A DNA stretch of 64,000 bases from Sporosarcina luteola (GCA_014204635.1 JACHLS010000001.1:423378-487377); one strand, 5' to 3'. Shown: positions 27,611-36,928, numbered from the stretch's first letter. Notes: generated by a model from the letters alone, not told the origin. A program made the numbers and translations.

Positions 27611-27670
27611 GACCCTTTGGCATGCTTCTTTATACTTTAATTAGTATGGAAGGCTGAGGGGTCTTTTCTA
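27611..27670 (+). terminator. hairpin downstream of the Ig-repeat gene
   Basis: GACCCTTTGGC pairs (with G-U pairs) with GGCTGAGGGGTC. An inner stem ATACT/AGTAT caps it, and TTTTCTAAC follows. It may be the gene's terminator, or the 5' flank of the intron. Confidence 0.6.
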
Positions 27671-27679
27671 ACTGTTTTG

Positions 27680-28370
27680 CTAATTTACTCGGTGAAAATC
27701 CGATTCATGAGAAACAGCCGAACTTCTCATGTGCCTAATCCTCCTGCGTCCAGTGACGTGCTAACACACGGAAGGGGCGAAGTCAGGTGAAGACGTACTC
27801 TCTCGAATAGAGGCGGGGCTCCGTAAAAGTCGACTATGGCTAGGCAGACGAATCCATGTAGGCAGGGTGAGGTAGCGGGTGCTGCGAAATTGCTAGCAGT
27901 TCAGTACTCGTCTTGATACTTTCAATAGTATCAGGCGCTCAGCATAATTCCGGCTGTTAAACTGGTCGTTCTCACACCTGGATAATGGAAGCCTAAGGTT
28001 GATCAAACATAGGGATAAGCAAAATGGAACGTTTGAAGTCTTATCGGAAGAGGTTGGTTAGAACCGGAGAGGTCGATAAGATGGCGGCGGGTTCATAGTA
28101 GTGTGGATGGTTAGCCGTTTGGACTGGCATGGTAACATGCGAGGAGGAGAAAACTAGCCGGAGCGAAGGGACCCAGTCAGTGGCATTTCTTTACGGAACT
28201 TATTTCCCCAAAATATGTTTCGCAACTAAGAATAGAGACAATCGATCACCTCGATTGCCTCTATTCTTTTGGGTTGGGAGAGAAACCGCTGATAGCACGC
28301 CGTGTGCGGTGAAAGCCGCCTGGACGGTGTAGGCCCGAACCGAAAGCCTGAAAGGGTATAAGCCGGGAAT
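27680..28370 (+). mobile_element. ORF-less group II intron (5' border approximate)
   Basis: Domain V is recognisable at 28297-28330: 5' arm ACGCCGTGTGCGG, GAAA tetraloop, 3' arm ending ACGGTGT, 34 bases, catalytic-triad position CGC. A domain VI candidate follows (CCCG 28334-28337 with CGGG 28364-28367, unpaired A near 28360), giving a plausible 3' end at 28370 (GGGAAT). The 5' part has the CGGTGAAAATCCG motif common near group II 5' ends. Domain IV holds no reverse transcriptase, only a hairpin, so mobility would need a protein from elsewhere. No clear GTGYG 5' end was found. Two possible mismatches in domain V (G-G, T-C) may mean loss of activity. Confidence 0.7.
28228..28272 (+). terminator. 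terminator-like hairpin inside intron domain IV
   Basis: AAGAATAGAGACAATCGA (28228-28245) pairs with TCGATTGCCTCTATTCTT (28251-28268), 17 of 18 pairs, followed by TTTT. It stands where the intron protein would be encoded. Confidence 0.6.
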
Positions 28371-29000
28371 AGCGTACCAAAAATTGCAAAAGTATTAACA
28401 GCCGATACGACATCGAATACTGTAGACAATGATTTAGACATTACGTTTACTGACGATTCCGAGTGGAGTGGTAAAGTCACTGCTATTCAAGTAGACGGAG
28501 TGGGCCTAACTTCAGGACAATATAGTGTGACAGCAGGCAAAATAACAATTAAACAGGGTGTTGTAACACTATCTGGGAATCATTCAATAACTATGGTGGC
28601 AGATGGCTATGCAGATTCTTCAGTAACACAGAATATTAAAGCAGGAGATTTTGTTGAAGCGAATTCTTCGACCAGCCATACGACAATACAGCCAGGAAAA
28701 GGCCCTATCGTGACTCTGACAGCAAGGGATCAATACAACAATCTAATACCGGGTTATCAGTTCAAGTTAGATGTAACTATTACGAATAATAATCCATCAA
28801 CCCAAGAAAATGTAAGATTTAATAACGTAAATTATTATTCTTCCATAGCTAACTTGACAGCACCTAGTACGGTCACTGCTACGAATGGTGCCGAAATTGG
28901 CAAGGCATATGTCGCTATACAAGTTTCCTTGGTTGATGGTGGAGATAGTGCAACAATCACTTGGAAGGATGCTGAGGGCAACGTTATTTTCCAACCGTAA
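28371..29000 (+). pseudogene. orphan 3' exon / fragment of a surface protein (DUF1533-like domain)
   Basis: An open frame without its own start continues from the intron's presumed 3' end (SVPKIAKVLTAD) to TAA 29000, about 209 residues. The first part (TVDNDLDITFTDDSEWS and IQVDGVGLTSGQYSVTAGKI) resembles the DUF1533/haemoblobin-interacting module of large Firmicutes surface proteins; the second part looks Ig-like. No ribosome binding site is evident; GTG 28500 is possible but would cut the domain. It is either the downstream exon of a spliced surface-protein mRNA or a remnant of a gene broken by the intron. Confidence 0.6.
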
Positions 29001-29070
29001 TGTTAGTGAAGTAGTGAAGGGATCTACTCACCCCAACACTCAGATATTCCTTTGTAAATTAATGCAGATT

Positions 29071-29113
29071 ACAAGAAAGGACTGGCCTTAGGGTTGGTTC
29101 TTTTCTTGTTGCC
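29071..29113 (+). terminator. terminator after the orphan exon
   Basis: ACAAGAAAGGAC pairs with GTTCTTTTCTTGT, T-rich 3' arm. From here to 29853 no gene could be supported; short broken frames suggest decayed sequence. Confidence 0.6.
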
Positions 29114-29853
29114 TCCAAAAAGTTGATCGGGTACATACTCATGTAATGCTTGCCCACTTACGTAGATATTCTATATTTACTTCCGCCTACATTCACTCCC
29201 TCCTTAAAAATACAATCACAAAACTGTCAATAGTATAAGTATTAGCGGTCATTCCATTTGCGAAATCTTGGACAGCGCATATTGTACCGGTTTTTTGCAG
29301 ATTGATGTGCAATCGGCGTTAGGCGATATCGATAACTATCCCGTACCACCTCTTGGTGAAGAACTCAAAGGAAGGTTACATACCGTCAATAATTAATACA
29401 TTCAGGATGTTGAACGTAGAACCGATCGTAGTTGAGGGTATGTTTTTAATCATACAACTAGGCTTGACCGGAGTAGGCCGGATCAGGCTACATCATCGCT
29501 CAGCATTTTGATGGGAGAGTAATGTGCCGATACCGACAACTTTTCGATACTCCCTCTTGATAGAAGTCGCATTTTTCCTTTCCTTTATGTTGTTGAGGAA
29601 GTCGTCGTTGTATGTTTCGTCTACATCTCTTTGTGCTTTCCCGATTCGCCCTCCGCAAAAGTGTTTATTCTAACATGTAATCTAATTCATCTTTGCTAAT
29701 AATACGAATCTCTCAATATTAGCACTCAGTAGTAACAAACGTTAGTCCGTCCCCCCTTCTCCAATTATTAAATGCTTTGAATAGGTGAACTGCGTTTGCG
29801 GCAACGTGTCAAATTTGATTCCGTAAGTCCGGACTGAGTTATCGGATCGGTGA

Positions 29854-30402
29854 TTAGCTTGAATGATATAAAATGCGGACATACCTCTTTGTTTCACTGA
29901 TCGAACGTTGACCAAGAAAGTGGCAGAGATCTTCGATGTCCATGCCGGTTTGATACAGATGATTCGCTCTGCTAATCCGGAAGTGATGGATTGAATGGAA
30001 ATCGGGAATAAGTTTTGGGAACTGTATTTTGACTCTTCTTATATATACGCGTAAGAGACGACATAATTCCATGCTGGTTATATTCCTGTCGTGAAAAAAC
30101 AGCCGGTCGGCGGGCGAAAGTTTCTTCTCTTTCATGTGCTGTCTAACTGCCTCAGTCAGGAACCCGGGAAGCGGGACGCTACGAGGAATTCCAAGCGATG
30201 ACAGTCTAATGGATGGCTGCGCAGCAAGATTTAGATCTTGTGACTGTACATTCAAGATTTCAGCCACATGGGCACCGGTTTCGTACAGCACGTTCATGAT
30301 CAAGAAATGTTCCCTTTCCGTTGGATTGTTGAGTTGAGGTTCTTTCAGCACTTTGGCTATTGCTTCAGGTGAAAAGTAGTTGTTGGTGGTTCCGAAAATC
30401 AT
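29854..30402 (-). CDS. tyrosine recombinase catalytic-domain protein, probably degenerate
   Basis: A 182-residue protein covering only the C-terminal catalytic part of a phage-integrase-family recombinase. Box II is recognisable as IHHFRISRANHLYQTG (His and Arg present) and the C-terminal LGQRSISETKRYVRI supplies the nucleophilic Tyr. The first catalytic Arg, normally in a TGLR..E motif, is replaced: TGAHVAEIL. The core-binding N-terminal domain is absent. It is therefore likely inactive or a remnant of the event that brought in the neighbouring A/T-rich surface genes. Confidence 0.65.
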   Translation of the reverse strand: MIFGTTNNYFSPEAIAKVLKEPQLNNPTEREHFLIMNVLYETGAHVAEILNVQSQDLNLAAQPSIRLSSLGIPRSVPLPGFLTEAVRQHMKEKKLSPADRLFFHDRNITSMELCRLLRVYIRRVKIQFPKLIPDFHSIHHFRISRANHLYQTGMDIEDLCHFLGQRSISETKRYVRILYHSS

Positions 30403-30527
30403 CGCGTCTGTTCCTCCATACTTATTCTTGTTTAGATAGCATGGAAGAAATCGGCCAGTTTCAAACCTATTAAGACAATAGTGGCAATTAGCTATGACAA
30501 GATACTTCTTGCCAAAACAGAGAAAAG

Positions 30528-30554
30528 CCCTCTAAGGAAATTCTTCTTAGAGGG
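30528..30554 (-). terminator. bidirectional hairpin
   Basis: CCCTCTAAG (30528-30536) pairs with CTTAGAGGG (30546-30554). On the minus strand it is followed by CTTTT, on the plus strand by TTC only. Confidence 0.5.
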
Positions 30555-30565
30555 TTCAAATAGTG

Positions 30566-30844
30566 ATGGCAGAGGTGGGTGACGACCAAGCTTATACGTT
30601 TATCGATCAGTCTACAAACCGATTCGAATTGCGTGCGCCTGGTCAAGAGACGGTTTACGTCGACCGTTCAAATCGCTTCTTTACAGGGAGACTAAGAAAT
30701 GGAGAACGGTTATTTACGTTTAACTTTGTTATATCGGCATCGGAAATCAATAAGTTGGAAAAGGGAACGATGTATACGTTTCAACTCTTAAACAATGTTG
30801 CAAAGTATCAATATGGTGGGCCTAGGAGTTTTTGGTTCGAGTAG
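30566..30844 (+). CDS. hypothetical protein, possibly a fragment
   Basis: 92 residues from ATG 30566 (GTG 30563 is an alternative). No signal peptide, membrane helix or known motif is seen; the protein is polar with a beta-rich look (RFFTGRLRNGERLFTFNF). The Shine-Dalgarno is weak (AGGG 30551-30554, 11 bases upstream). A stop lies in frame at 30548, so the frame does not extend upstream. It could be the end of a larger secreted protein that has lost its beginning. Function unknown. Confidence 0.35.
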   Translation: MAEVGDDQAYTFIDQSTNRFELRAPGQETVYVDRSNRFFTGRLRNGERLFTFNFVISASEINKLEKGTMYTFQLLNNVAKYQYGGPRSFWFE

Positions 30845-31081
30845 TGATTTTATTCGAAGCGGTTAGTTGAAAGAGGATGTAGGTATTATCCAGGCTGCAG
30901 GAGCAAAAAAGTGACCGTAATACTAACTGCATTCTCGATAGCTAGACCAAAAACCACAGAGCGAATGACTTGAGAGTGTAAAAAGACTTACAATTAATGC
31001 TGGTATGATATAGCCATACAGCCATAAAAATGGTACGCTATATATGGTGAAATTTTACTATACATAGGAGAGGAACAGAAC

Positions 31082-34000
31082 ATGGAAAAGAAAAAATACG
31101 TGATCAAATTTCGTACCTTGCTCATTCCATTTATAGCCTTGTTACTAATCACTTTGCCTTTGCAGCCGACAATTGGGCATGCAGCGTCCACAGTGGGTGG
31201 CGGAGAGATTCAAGTTGATTTAACAACCGGCGGGTTGATTACGGAAGAAACAATAAACAGTGGTTCCAATACGATTGCTCTAACGCTGAATGACAGGGAT
31301 TGGGCAAGAGTTCTTGATAAGAGTTTAATTATTCAAAGTATGGTTGCCGACGTAGAAAATGATAAATGGACGGAATATAAGAAGAAGATAACCGAAGACC
31401 TAATTGAAGTTGACGGAAAAAAGTTGACAATAAAGTTGCCTAATGACGTTTACTCTATTACTCAGAATCAAAAAATTAGTTTTAACTTGAATGCTGCCGT
31501 TATTGAGGACTGGCCGGGTACGGTAAGCGTAGTTCCAGCATCCTTTACCATATACGCTAAGCCTGAATTGTCGATTGAGGGAACGATAAAAAATGGAACA
31601 ACAATCGATGATATTAGGAAAGGCGGAAAGGTGATCGACCTGGTTTTATTGAATGCGACCTGGAACCAAAATGAATTTGTAAACCAAACACGTCTTTATG
31701 AATTTCTTGAAGGATTCAACGATGGCAGTGGTGGCATCTGGGGTGTTGTTGGACAACTGAAAAAGAATGATCCAAATCTGGTGTATGAATTCATCAATGA
31801 TTCTACTTTGCGAATTAAGCTGCCTGCAATTCCGAACTATCCTAATGCTGATGAAGTCATTTCCTTTCAGTTAGATGATGGAATAGCTAGAGCTTATTAT
31901 ACAATTGACTCAGTAGAGAACGATCCAATTTCCTCAAACTTAATGATTAAATCAGATTCATTTAGTATTCATAAAGGTACTATGGATTCAATTAATGCCG
32001 AATTAGTATTACATACAAGTATTTCAGAGAAATCAATAAGAACTACTAATACGGATACCATTACTTTAAGGTTATCTGGCGGAGTGAAATGGAATATTGG
32101 TAATGACGCTGCCAAGAAAGTGCTAATCGAAAGTTCTGTAGCCAAGAAACAACCGGAAGAGTGGGAGAAAATTAAGAATTCACTACTCGCCGACTTGACT
32201 AAAATCTCTATTACGCAGGATCCAGATCCTGTACAAAACAATACAGAAGTGACTATAACAATACCAAAATTAGACTCTTATTATCTGACAGCAGACCAGC
32301 CTATCTCTTTAAAAGTTCCCTATCAGCTGTTGACGGAAAGTGTTCCTTTAAAGGAGCAAAGTTTTACAATTACAGCGCAGCCAAAAGTGTTGATTTCAGG
32401 AACAGCGACACCTACAGTCTCCCAAGCCGATATCGTTAAAGGGAACAAGACGGTGGTATTGACACTCGTAAACTCTACATGGGATGTAGACGTGGCAACA
32501 AATTCCCAAAAACGTGAGATGTTATTAAGTAGTTTTACGGGTTTTACAGGCTATGAAAATATAATGAATGCTCGTGCTGGAGTAGTAAGAAATAGCAATT
32601 CCAAAATTACAATTACGTTACCGGCTTTGGCAGGTTATAAGTCGATTGGGGATATTAATTATAGCCACAAAGCAGGCCTGACAACTAGCACAGATTTTAA
32701 TACGAGTAAGCCGAAAGCCTTTACCGTTACTGAAGTTGAAAACCAGAGCGCAGTTGCAACAGGCACCATTACGAATAAAGTGAATGAATTTGACATTGCT
32801 AAGGGTGGGCAAGAACTCATACTTACTCTGAAAAATGATATGTGGGTAAAAGACGTGGAAAGTAAGATTGGGGTAACACCGATTACGATTACTGGTCAAC
32901 GAGGAGACTTGTCTGCTCTTAGGTGGGACATAGTACGAAAGAGTGATACCATTCTCTCCATGAAACTTATGGCAGTACAAGGTTTTGGTTTGACAGATGA
33001 TACGGTAGTTGATGTAGCAATTCCTAAAGACTTGCTTGCATTAGGAAGTAAAGAACTGAAGGTAGATTCTGCTTTTACAATTTATGCTGTCAAAGCCGAT
33101 GTATCTGGCAATGGTACTTCCATGGATTTTGTAGATGTCCAAAAGGGGAAAAAGAAACTTGTAATCTCTTTGAAGAATGCCAACTTTGACATTGAGGCAG
33201 TGACAGTGAATGCCGTGAAGGAACTATTAAAAGGTTCAACTTCCACAGGATCTGCCGACTGGGTAAACAAAGTAGTTTCCTCAATTGATGACAAAAGCGT
33301 AAAAGTAACTAGCAACCAGATTACGATAACGCTGCCGGCAGCTCCAACCTACAGCTCAAACCAGAGTGAAGAGATTACTTTAGCAATAGGAACAGACCTT
33401 ATCAAGGATGCAAATAAGCCAATTCAAGTGGATGGCGCCATTAAGGTAGGATCTGTAGCGACTGCTTCGGTGAATCCAGGAACTTTGTCTGACTCTGGTA
33501 TCAAATCAGGAATACAAAAAATAACTATCACTCTGAACGGGGCAGATTGGGACCCTACTATTGAAACAAATACAACCAAAAAAACAGCTTTGTTGAATGG
33601 ATTTAAAACGAACGACCAAACAAAGGAATGGACGCAAGTGATCAATGAGGTCAAGAAGTCCGGGACATTTAAACTCGAAGGTACTTCTAAATTGACCATT
33701 ACGATTCCGCAAGTTCCAAGCTACTCCATTATTCGAAGTCAGGAAGTGAACGTTACCGTTCCCAAAAGCGTATTAACGGGTGGTTATAAGTATGACATTG
33801 ATGCTGGAATGCTTCGAATTACGGTTCCTCCGTTCGCAGGCTCCTCTTCTTCCAAAACCTTCGCTGATTTGTTGAGTGAAGGAATTGATGCTACAGATTT
33901 AGAAAAAACACGGATTTATGTACCGGAAAAGAAAGTCCAGACGATTGTTGTCAACACCACGGATGTTCCTGGAGCTGGGCAATTGAACAACAGCATAACG

Positions 34001-34342
34001 ACTGTTGAAATCACAACGAATAACGAAGTGGACAAGGTCGAGGTAGCTGTTGTTGGTCAGGAAACGATGGAAGCGAATCGGGGAAGTAATGGTAAATTCC
34101 TGTTTGTGTTCTCGAACGTTGAGAAAAATGCAGAAATGAAAGTGTCTGTCTATGGGCAAGGCGGGGAACCGTTGCAAGCCGATATCTATAAAAAACTTGG
34201 GAAGGGTTCCAAGACGTATAACGAGCTGCCTAAACAGAATTTGACAGGATCCTATTCGTTGTATGACTTATTGACAAATAAATCATTGCTCACAAATATT
34301 TTAAAATACTACACCATTGAAGAGCTCTTTGTTCAAGAATAA
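31082..34342 (+). CDS. secreted repeat protein of unknown function
   Basis: 1086 residues with a signal peptide (about 1-36). The mature part is built of about seven repeats of 115-130 residues. Each opens with a short beta pattern such as DIRKGGKVIDLVLLNATW, DIVKGNKTVVLTLVNSTW, DIAKGGQELILTLKNDMW or GIKSGIQKITITLNGADW and ends near a stretch like KITITLPALAGY. I do not recognise this module. No SLH, LPXTG or CWB2 anchor is seen; the C-terminal 170 residues differ (VEITTNNEVDKVEVAVVG). ATG 31082 follows GGAGAGG. It is A/T-rich and probably co-transcribed with the next gene, 18 bases downstream. Confidence 0.75.
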   Translation: MEKKKYVIKFRTLLIPFIALLLITLPLQPTIGHAASTVGGGEIQVDLTTGGLITEETINSGSNTIALTLNDRDWARVLDKSLIIQSMVADVENDKWTEYKKKITEDLIEVDGKKLTIKLPNDVYSITQNQKISFNLNAAVIEDWPGTVSVVPASFTIYAKPELSIEGTIKNGTTIDDIRKGGKVIDLVLLNATWNQNEFVNQTRLYEFLEGFNDGSGGIWGVVGQLKKNDPNLVYEFINDSTLRIKLPAIPNYPNADEVISFQLDDGIARAYYTIDSVENDPISSNLMIKSDSFSIHKGTMDSINAELVLHTSISEKSIRTTNTDTITLRLSGGVKWNIGNDAAKKVLIESSVAKKQPEEWEKIKNSLLADLTKISITQDPDPVQNNTEVTITIPKLDSYYLTADQPISLKVPYQLLTESVPLKEQSFTITAQPKVLISGTATPTVSQADIVKGNKTVVLTLVNSTWDVDVATNSQKREMLLSSFTGFTGYENIMNARAGVVRNSNSKITITLPALAGYKSIGDINYSHKAGLTTSTDFNTSKPKAFTVTEVENQSAVATGTITNKVNEFDIAKGGQELILTLKNDMWVKDVESKIGVTPITITGQRGDLSALRWDIVRKSDTILSMKLMAVQGFGLTDDTVVDVAIPKDLLALGSKELKVDSAFTIYAVKADVSGNGTSMDFVDVQKGKKKLVISLKNANFDIEAVTVNAVKELLKGSTSTGSADWVNKVVSSIDDKSVKVTSNQITITLPAAPTYSSNQSEEITLAIGTDLIKDANKPIQVDGAIKVGSVATASVNPGTLSDSGIKSGIQKITITLNGADWDPTIETNTTKKTALLNGFKTNDQTKEWTQVINEVKKSGTFKLEGTSKLTITIPQVPSYSIIRSQEVNVTVPKSVLTGGYKYDIDAGMLRITVPPFAGSSSSKTFADLLSEGIDATDLEKTRIYVPEKKVQTIVVNTTDVPGAGQLNNSITTVEITTNNEVDKVEVAVVGQETMEANRGSNGKFLFVFSNVEKNAEMKVSVYGQGGEPLQADIYKKLGKGSKTYNELPKQNLTGSYSLYDLLTNKSLLTNILKYYTIEELFVQE

Positions 34343-34360
34343 GAAGGGGGGCAGGATACC

Positions 34361-34969
34361 ATGAAACGAATCAACCGCTTCATACTTGCCTTGATTGCCA
34401 TGGTCCTCATGTTCCTTCCGTGGCAAGAGGTGGGAGTTGCAAAGGAATGGGCTTTCCAATCGATTGACCAGGTAGATAAGGCTTGGAGTATCAAGTTCAA
34501 TTTGCAGCTGGATGGAGATTCATTGACATCCACCAGTATTTACATTACTGATGGAACAAACATTCATCCATCTACATCTCGTCTCACAGGAAATGGGAAA
34601 GAGGTCCAAGTTGTTCCTTCCAACCCCTATGAAGTTGGCAAGGCTTATTGGGTTATGATTACAAACCAAGTGAAGTCCAGTGATGGAAAACCGTTGAAAA
34701 CACCTATCGAGGTGCCGTTCCAAGTTGTGGATCCAAATGCCAAGATCCAGGCAGTTCATAGTACGACATCGGGTATGTTCACAACGTTTATTGTCACGGT
34801 CCATCCAGATGTCCATAAAGTCACGATCGGCACGCAGGAGTTGACCTTTATCGGGAACAATCAGTATACAGGTACTTTCATTGATTTGAAGCAAAATAGC
34901 ACCGTTACGATAAACGGGTATGACGAGAACAATAAGCGATTGCAGTCGGTTTCTTATAAGGTTCAATAG
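34361..34969 (+). CDS. secreted protein with an SbsA-type Ig-like domain
   Basis: 202 residues, signal peptide about 1-27. Residues 30-125 resemble the SbsA/Big_5 Ig-like fold (DKAWSIKFNLQLDGDSLTSTSIYITDG, shortened here to its beginning DKAWSIKFNLQL), and the rest looks like a second small beta domain. AAGAAGGGGGG precedes the ATG and the gene begins 18 bases after the repeat protein, so they form one operon. It probably accompanies the repeat protein on the cell surface; no enzymatic motif is seen. Confidence 0.7.
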   Translation: MKRINRFILALIAMVLMFLPWQEVGVAKEWAFQSIDQVDKAWSIKFNLQLDGDSLTSTSIYITDGTNIHPSTSRLTGNGKEVQVVPSNPYEVGKAYWVMITNQVKSSDGKPLKTPIEVPFQVVDPNAKIQAVHSTTSGMFTTFIVTVHPDVHKVTIGTQELTFIGNNQYTGTFIDLKQNSTVTINGYDENNKRLQSVSYKVQ

Positions 34970-34995
34970 GGCAATTCAACAGAGGACGATTGATT

Positions 34996-35033
34996 GGTGG
35001 AGAAGTGGAACGATTGCTTCTTCACCTTTTTTA
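34996..35033 (+). terminator. terminator of the two-gene secreted-protein operon
   Basis: GGTGGAGAAG (34996-35005) pairs with CTTCTTCACC (35017-35026), then six T. Confidence 0.8.
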
Positions 35034-35120
35034 TATGAAAATCAGTTGCTGGTGCATAGTATGGAGGGCGCAATGTTAGACATAAAATTTCTTTAGACCA
35101 TATTTTAACAAATTCCTATT

Positions 35121-35146
35121 TATAAGTTTACTCAAATAACCGATAT
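35121..35146 (+). promoter_or_regulatory. sigma-D (flagellar) type promoter of the flagellin gene
   Basis: ACCGATAT (35139-35146) differs from the sigma-D -10 consensus GCCGATAT in one base; TATA (35121-35124) stands 14 bases upstream in place of TAAA. It lies 39 bases before the flagellin start. Confidence 0.6.
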
Positions 35147-35184
35147 AAAACAGGATAGGAACTAAATGACAGGTGGAATTCTCC

Positions 35185-36846
35185 ATGAAGATAAATCATA
35201 ATTTAGCCGCGCTCAATATTTACCGAAATCAGCAGCAGTCTACGAAAGTCATATCAAATTCATTCAATAAACTGGCATCGGGCCAGCGGATCAATCAGGC
35301 CGCGGACGATGCTGCGGGATTAGCCATCTCCGAGAAGATGAGAGGTCAAATTAGAGGGTTGGAGAAAGCGAAGCACAATATACAGGATGGAATTTCACTT
35401 GTACAGACGGCTGAAGCAGCGTTAGGCCAAATTAATGATCCTCACTTGCAGCGGCTCAGGGAATTGGCAGTCCAAGCCTCCAATGATACGTTAACACAGG
35501 AAGATCGACAGCAAATCCAATTAGAAGTCGATCAGTTGAAGGAAGGCATCGACTTCATTGCCAACCATACGGAGTTCAATACGATCAAATTGTTAAATCG
35601 AGTTCCAGGTACTGGTGAATCCTCTGGAGTTGCCATTACCAACGGCTCTGAAAAACCGCTCACGAATACGATAGATTATGATACACAGCCAAGTTGGCAA
35701 GCGAATAAGATTGCGTTTAATCGTGGTGGGGATATTTACATAATGAACACAGATGGAAGCGGTCCACGTTTGGCCGTCAACAATGCGAGCCAGCCCGCAT
35801 TATCACCGGACGGTTCCATGATTGCGTATGTCCGTCCTGATAAAAACTTGTATGTGGCTGCTATTGACGGAACTGGTGAAAGGCAATTAACGACAACTGC
35901 CGACCTCCATTTTGATTCCACCTTTGGTTCGCGTTTAACCTGGTCGCCTTCAGGAGAGGCAGTGTACTTCAAAGCGGAAAACAAAGGGATTGAAAGTGTC
36001 AATCTATCGGATGGAAGTCGATTGATTGTTTCCCATGATACGTCTGCCGCTTCACCTTCTATCTCTCCGGATGGAAAAACGATGGTGTTCCAAGCAACGG
36101 GCGGCATTTATTCGATTCAGGTGGACAGTACTGATTTGCAGAACCTCGTCTCGAGTGGAGAGCAGCCGAGGTTCTCGCCTGATGGCAAACTGATTGCGTT
36201 CTCCGCCGTGTCTACTGCAACAAATGATACTGAGCTATTTATAATGAATAGCGACGGAACGAATGTGAATAATATAACAGGGAAAATGGATACAGCATCG
36301 CTTCATAACCACAATATCTATCCCGAATGGTCGCCGGACGGCAACTATATTGTGTTCCACTCGGACAACGTGGCAAACCCATCCACTGGCGGAGACATTT
36401 GGAGAGTCGAACTGGGAGGTGCAACCACTGATAATGTTAATCATAATGCGCCATTCCACATGAGAATCCAAACGGGAGCAAATGTTGGACAAAACGTATC
36501 GATTGCACTGACGGACGCCAGAACAAGCGCCTTAGGCATCCATCAATTATCCGTATTAAGCAGGGAGGATGCGGAAAAGGCGATAGGTCAGATTGATAAC
36601 GCAATGAAAAGAATATCAGCGGAACGGTCACGATTTGGTGTCTATCAAAATGTGTTGGAACATGTGCAGGCGAATGTTGAGAGTTACGGTGAAAACATGG
36701 TAACCTCAGAATCCCGTATACGGGATGTGGATATGGCAAAGGAACAAACGAAACTCGTGGGCCATCAGATTGTCCTGCAAGCCTCGCAATCCATGATGGC
36801 TCAGGCAAATCAAGTAATGCAAGGTATTCTTCAAGTTTTGAAATAA
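35185..36846 (+). CDS. flagellin with a six-bladed TolB-like propeller in place of the variable domain
   Basis: 553 residues. Residues 1-140 are a normal flagellin D0/D1 N-terminus (MKINHNLAALNIYRNQQQS, SGQRINQAADDAAGLAISE) and about 430-553 a normal C-terminus (FHMRIQTGANVGQNVS, ending MMAQANQVMQGILQVLK). Between them (about 160-425) sit six PD40/WD40-like blades, seen from repeated cores such as PALSPDGSMIAYV, PSISPDGKTMVF, PRFSPDGKLIAFS and PEWSPDGNYIVFHS. The propeller would face outward on the filament. ATG 35185 is chosen because AGGTGG at 35171-35176 is 8 bases upstream and the sequence matches flagellin starts. No other flagellar gene is nearby. Confidence 0.92.
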   Translation: MKINHNLAALNIYRNQQQSTKVISNSFNKLASGQRINQAADDAAGLAISEKMRGQIRGLEKAKHNIQDGISLVQTAEAALGQINDPHLQRLRELAVQASNDTLTQEDRQQIQLEVDQLKEGIDFIANHTEFNTIKLLNRVPGTGESSGVAITNGSEKPLTNTIDYDTQPSWQANKIAFNRGGDIYIMNTDGSGPRLAVNNASQPALSPDGSMIAYVRPDKNLYVAAIDGTGERQLTTTADLHFDSTFGSRLTWSPSGEAVYFKAENKGIESVNLSDGSRLIVSHDTSAASPSISPDGKTMVFQATGGIYSIQVDSTDLQNLVSSGEQPRFSPDGKLIAFSAVSTATNDTELFIMNSDGTNVNNITGKMDTASLHNHNIYPEWSPDGNYIVFHSDNVANPSTGGDIWRVELGGATTDNVNHNAPFHMRIQTGANVGQNVSIALTDARTSALGIHQLSVLSREDAEKAIGQIDNAMKRISAERSRFGVYQNVLEHVQANVESYGENMVTSESRIRDVDMAKEQTKLVGHQIVLQASQSMMAQANQVMQGILQVLK

Positions 36847-36889
36847 TGTAATCGATTTTGGTAAACGCCCTGTTTGCCAAAAGGTTAAT

Positions 36890-36928
36890 AGGCTACTTGT
36901 CAGTATAATACTGTCAGGTGGCCTTTTC
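36890..36928 (+). terminator. terminator after the flagellin gene
   Basis: GGCTACTTGTCAG (36891-36903) pairs, with G-U pairs, with CTGTCAGGTGGCC (36911-36923), followed by TTTT. Confidence 0.8.

Noticed and set aside
27534..28387. The 847-bp segment between AAATTGC repeats as a transposon with target duplication
   Set aside because: No transposase, no terminal inverted repeats, and domain V/VI of a group II intron lies inside; introns do not make target duplications, so the repeat may be chance. Kept only as a clue about reading-frame joining.
29001..29853. Possible gene remnants around 29270-29520
   Set aside because: Frames are short and broken on both strands and I could not match them to any family, so no feature is claimed.
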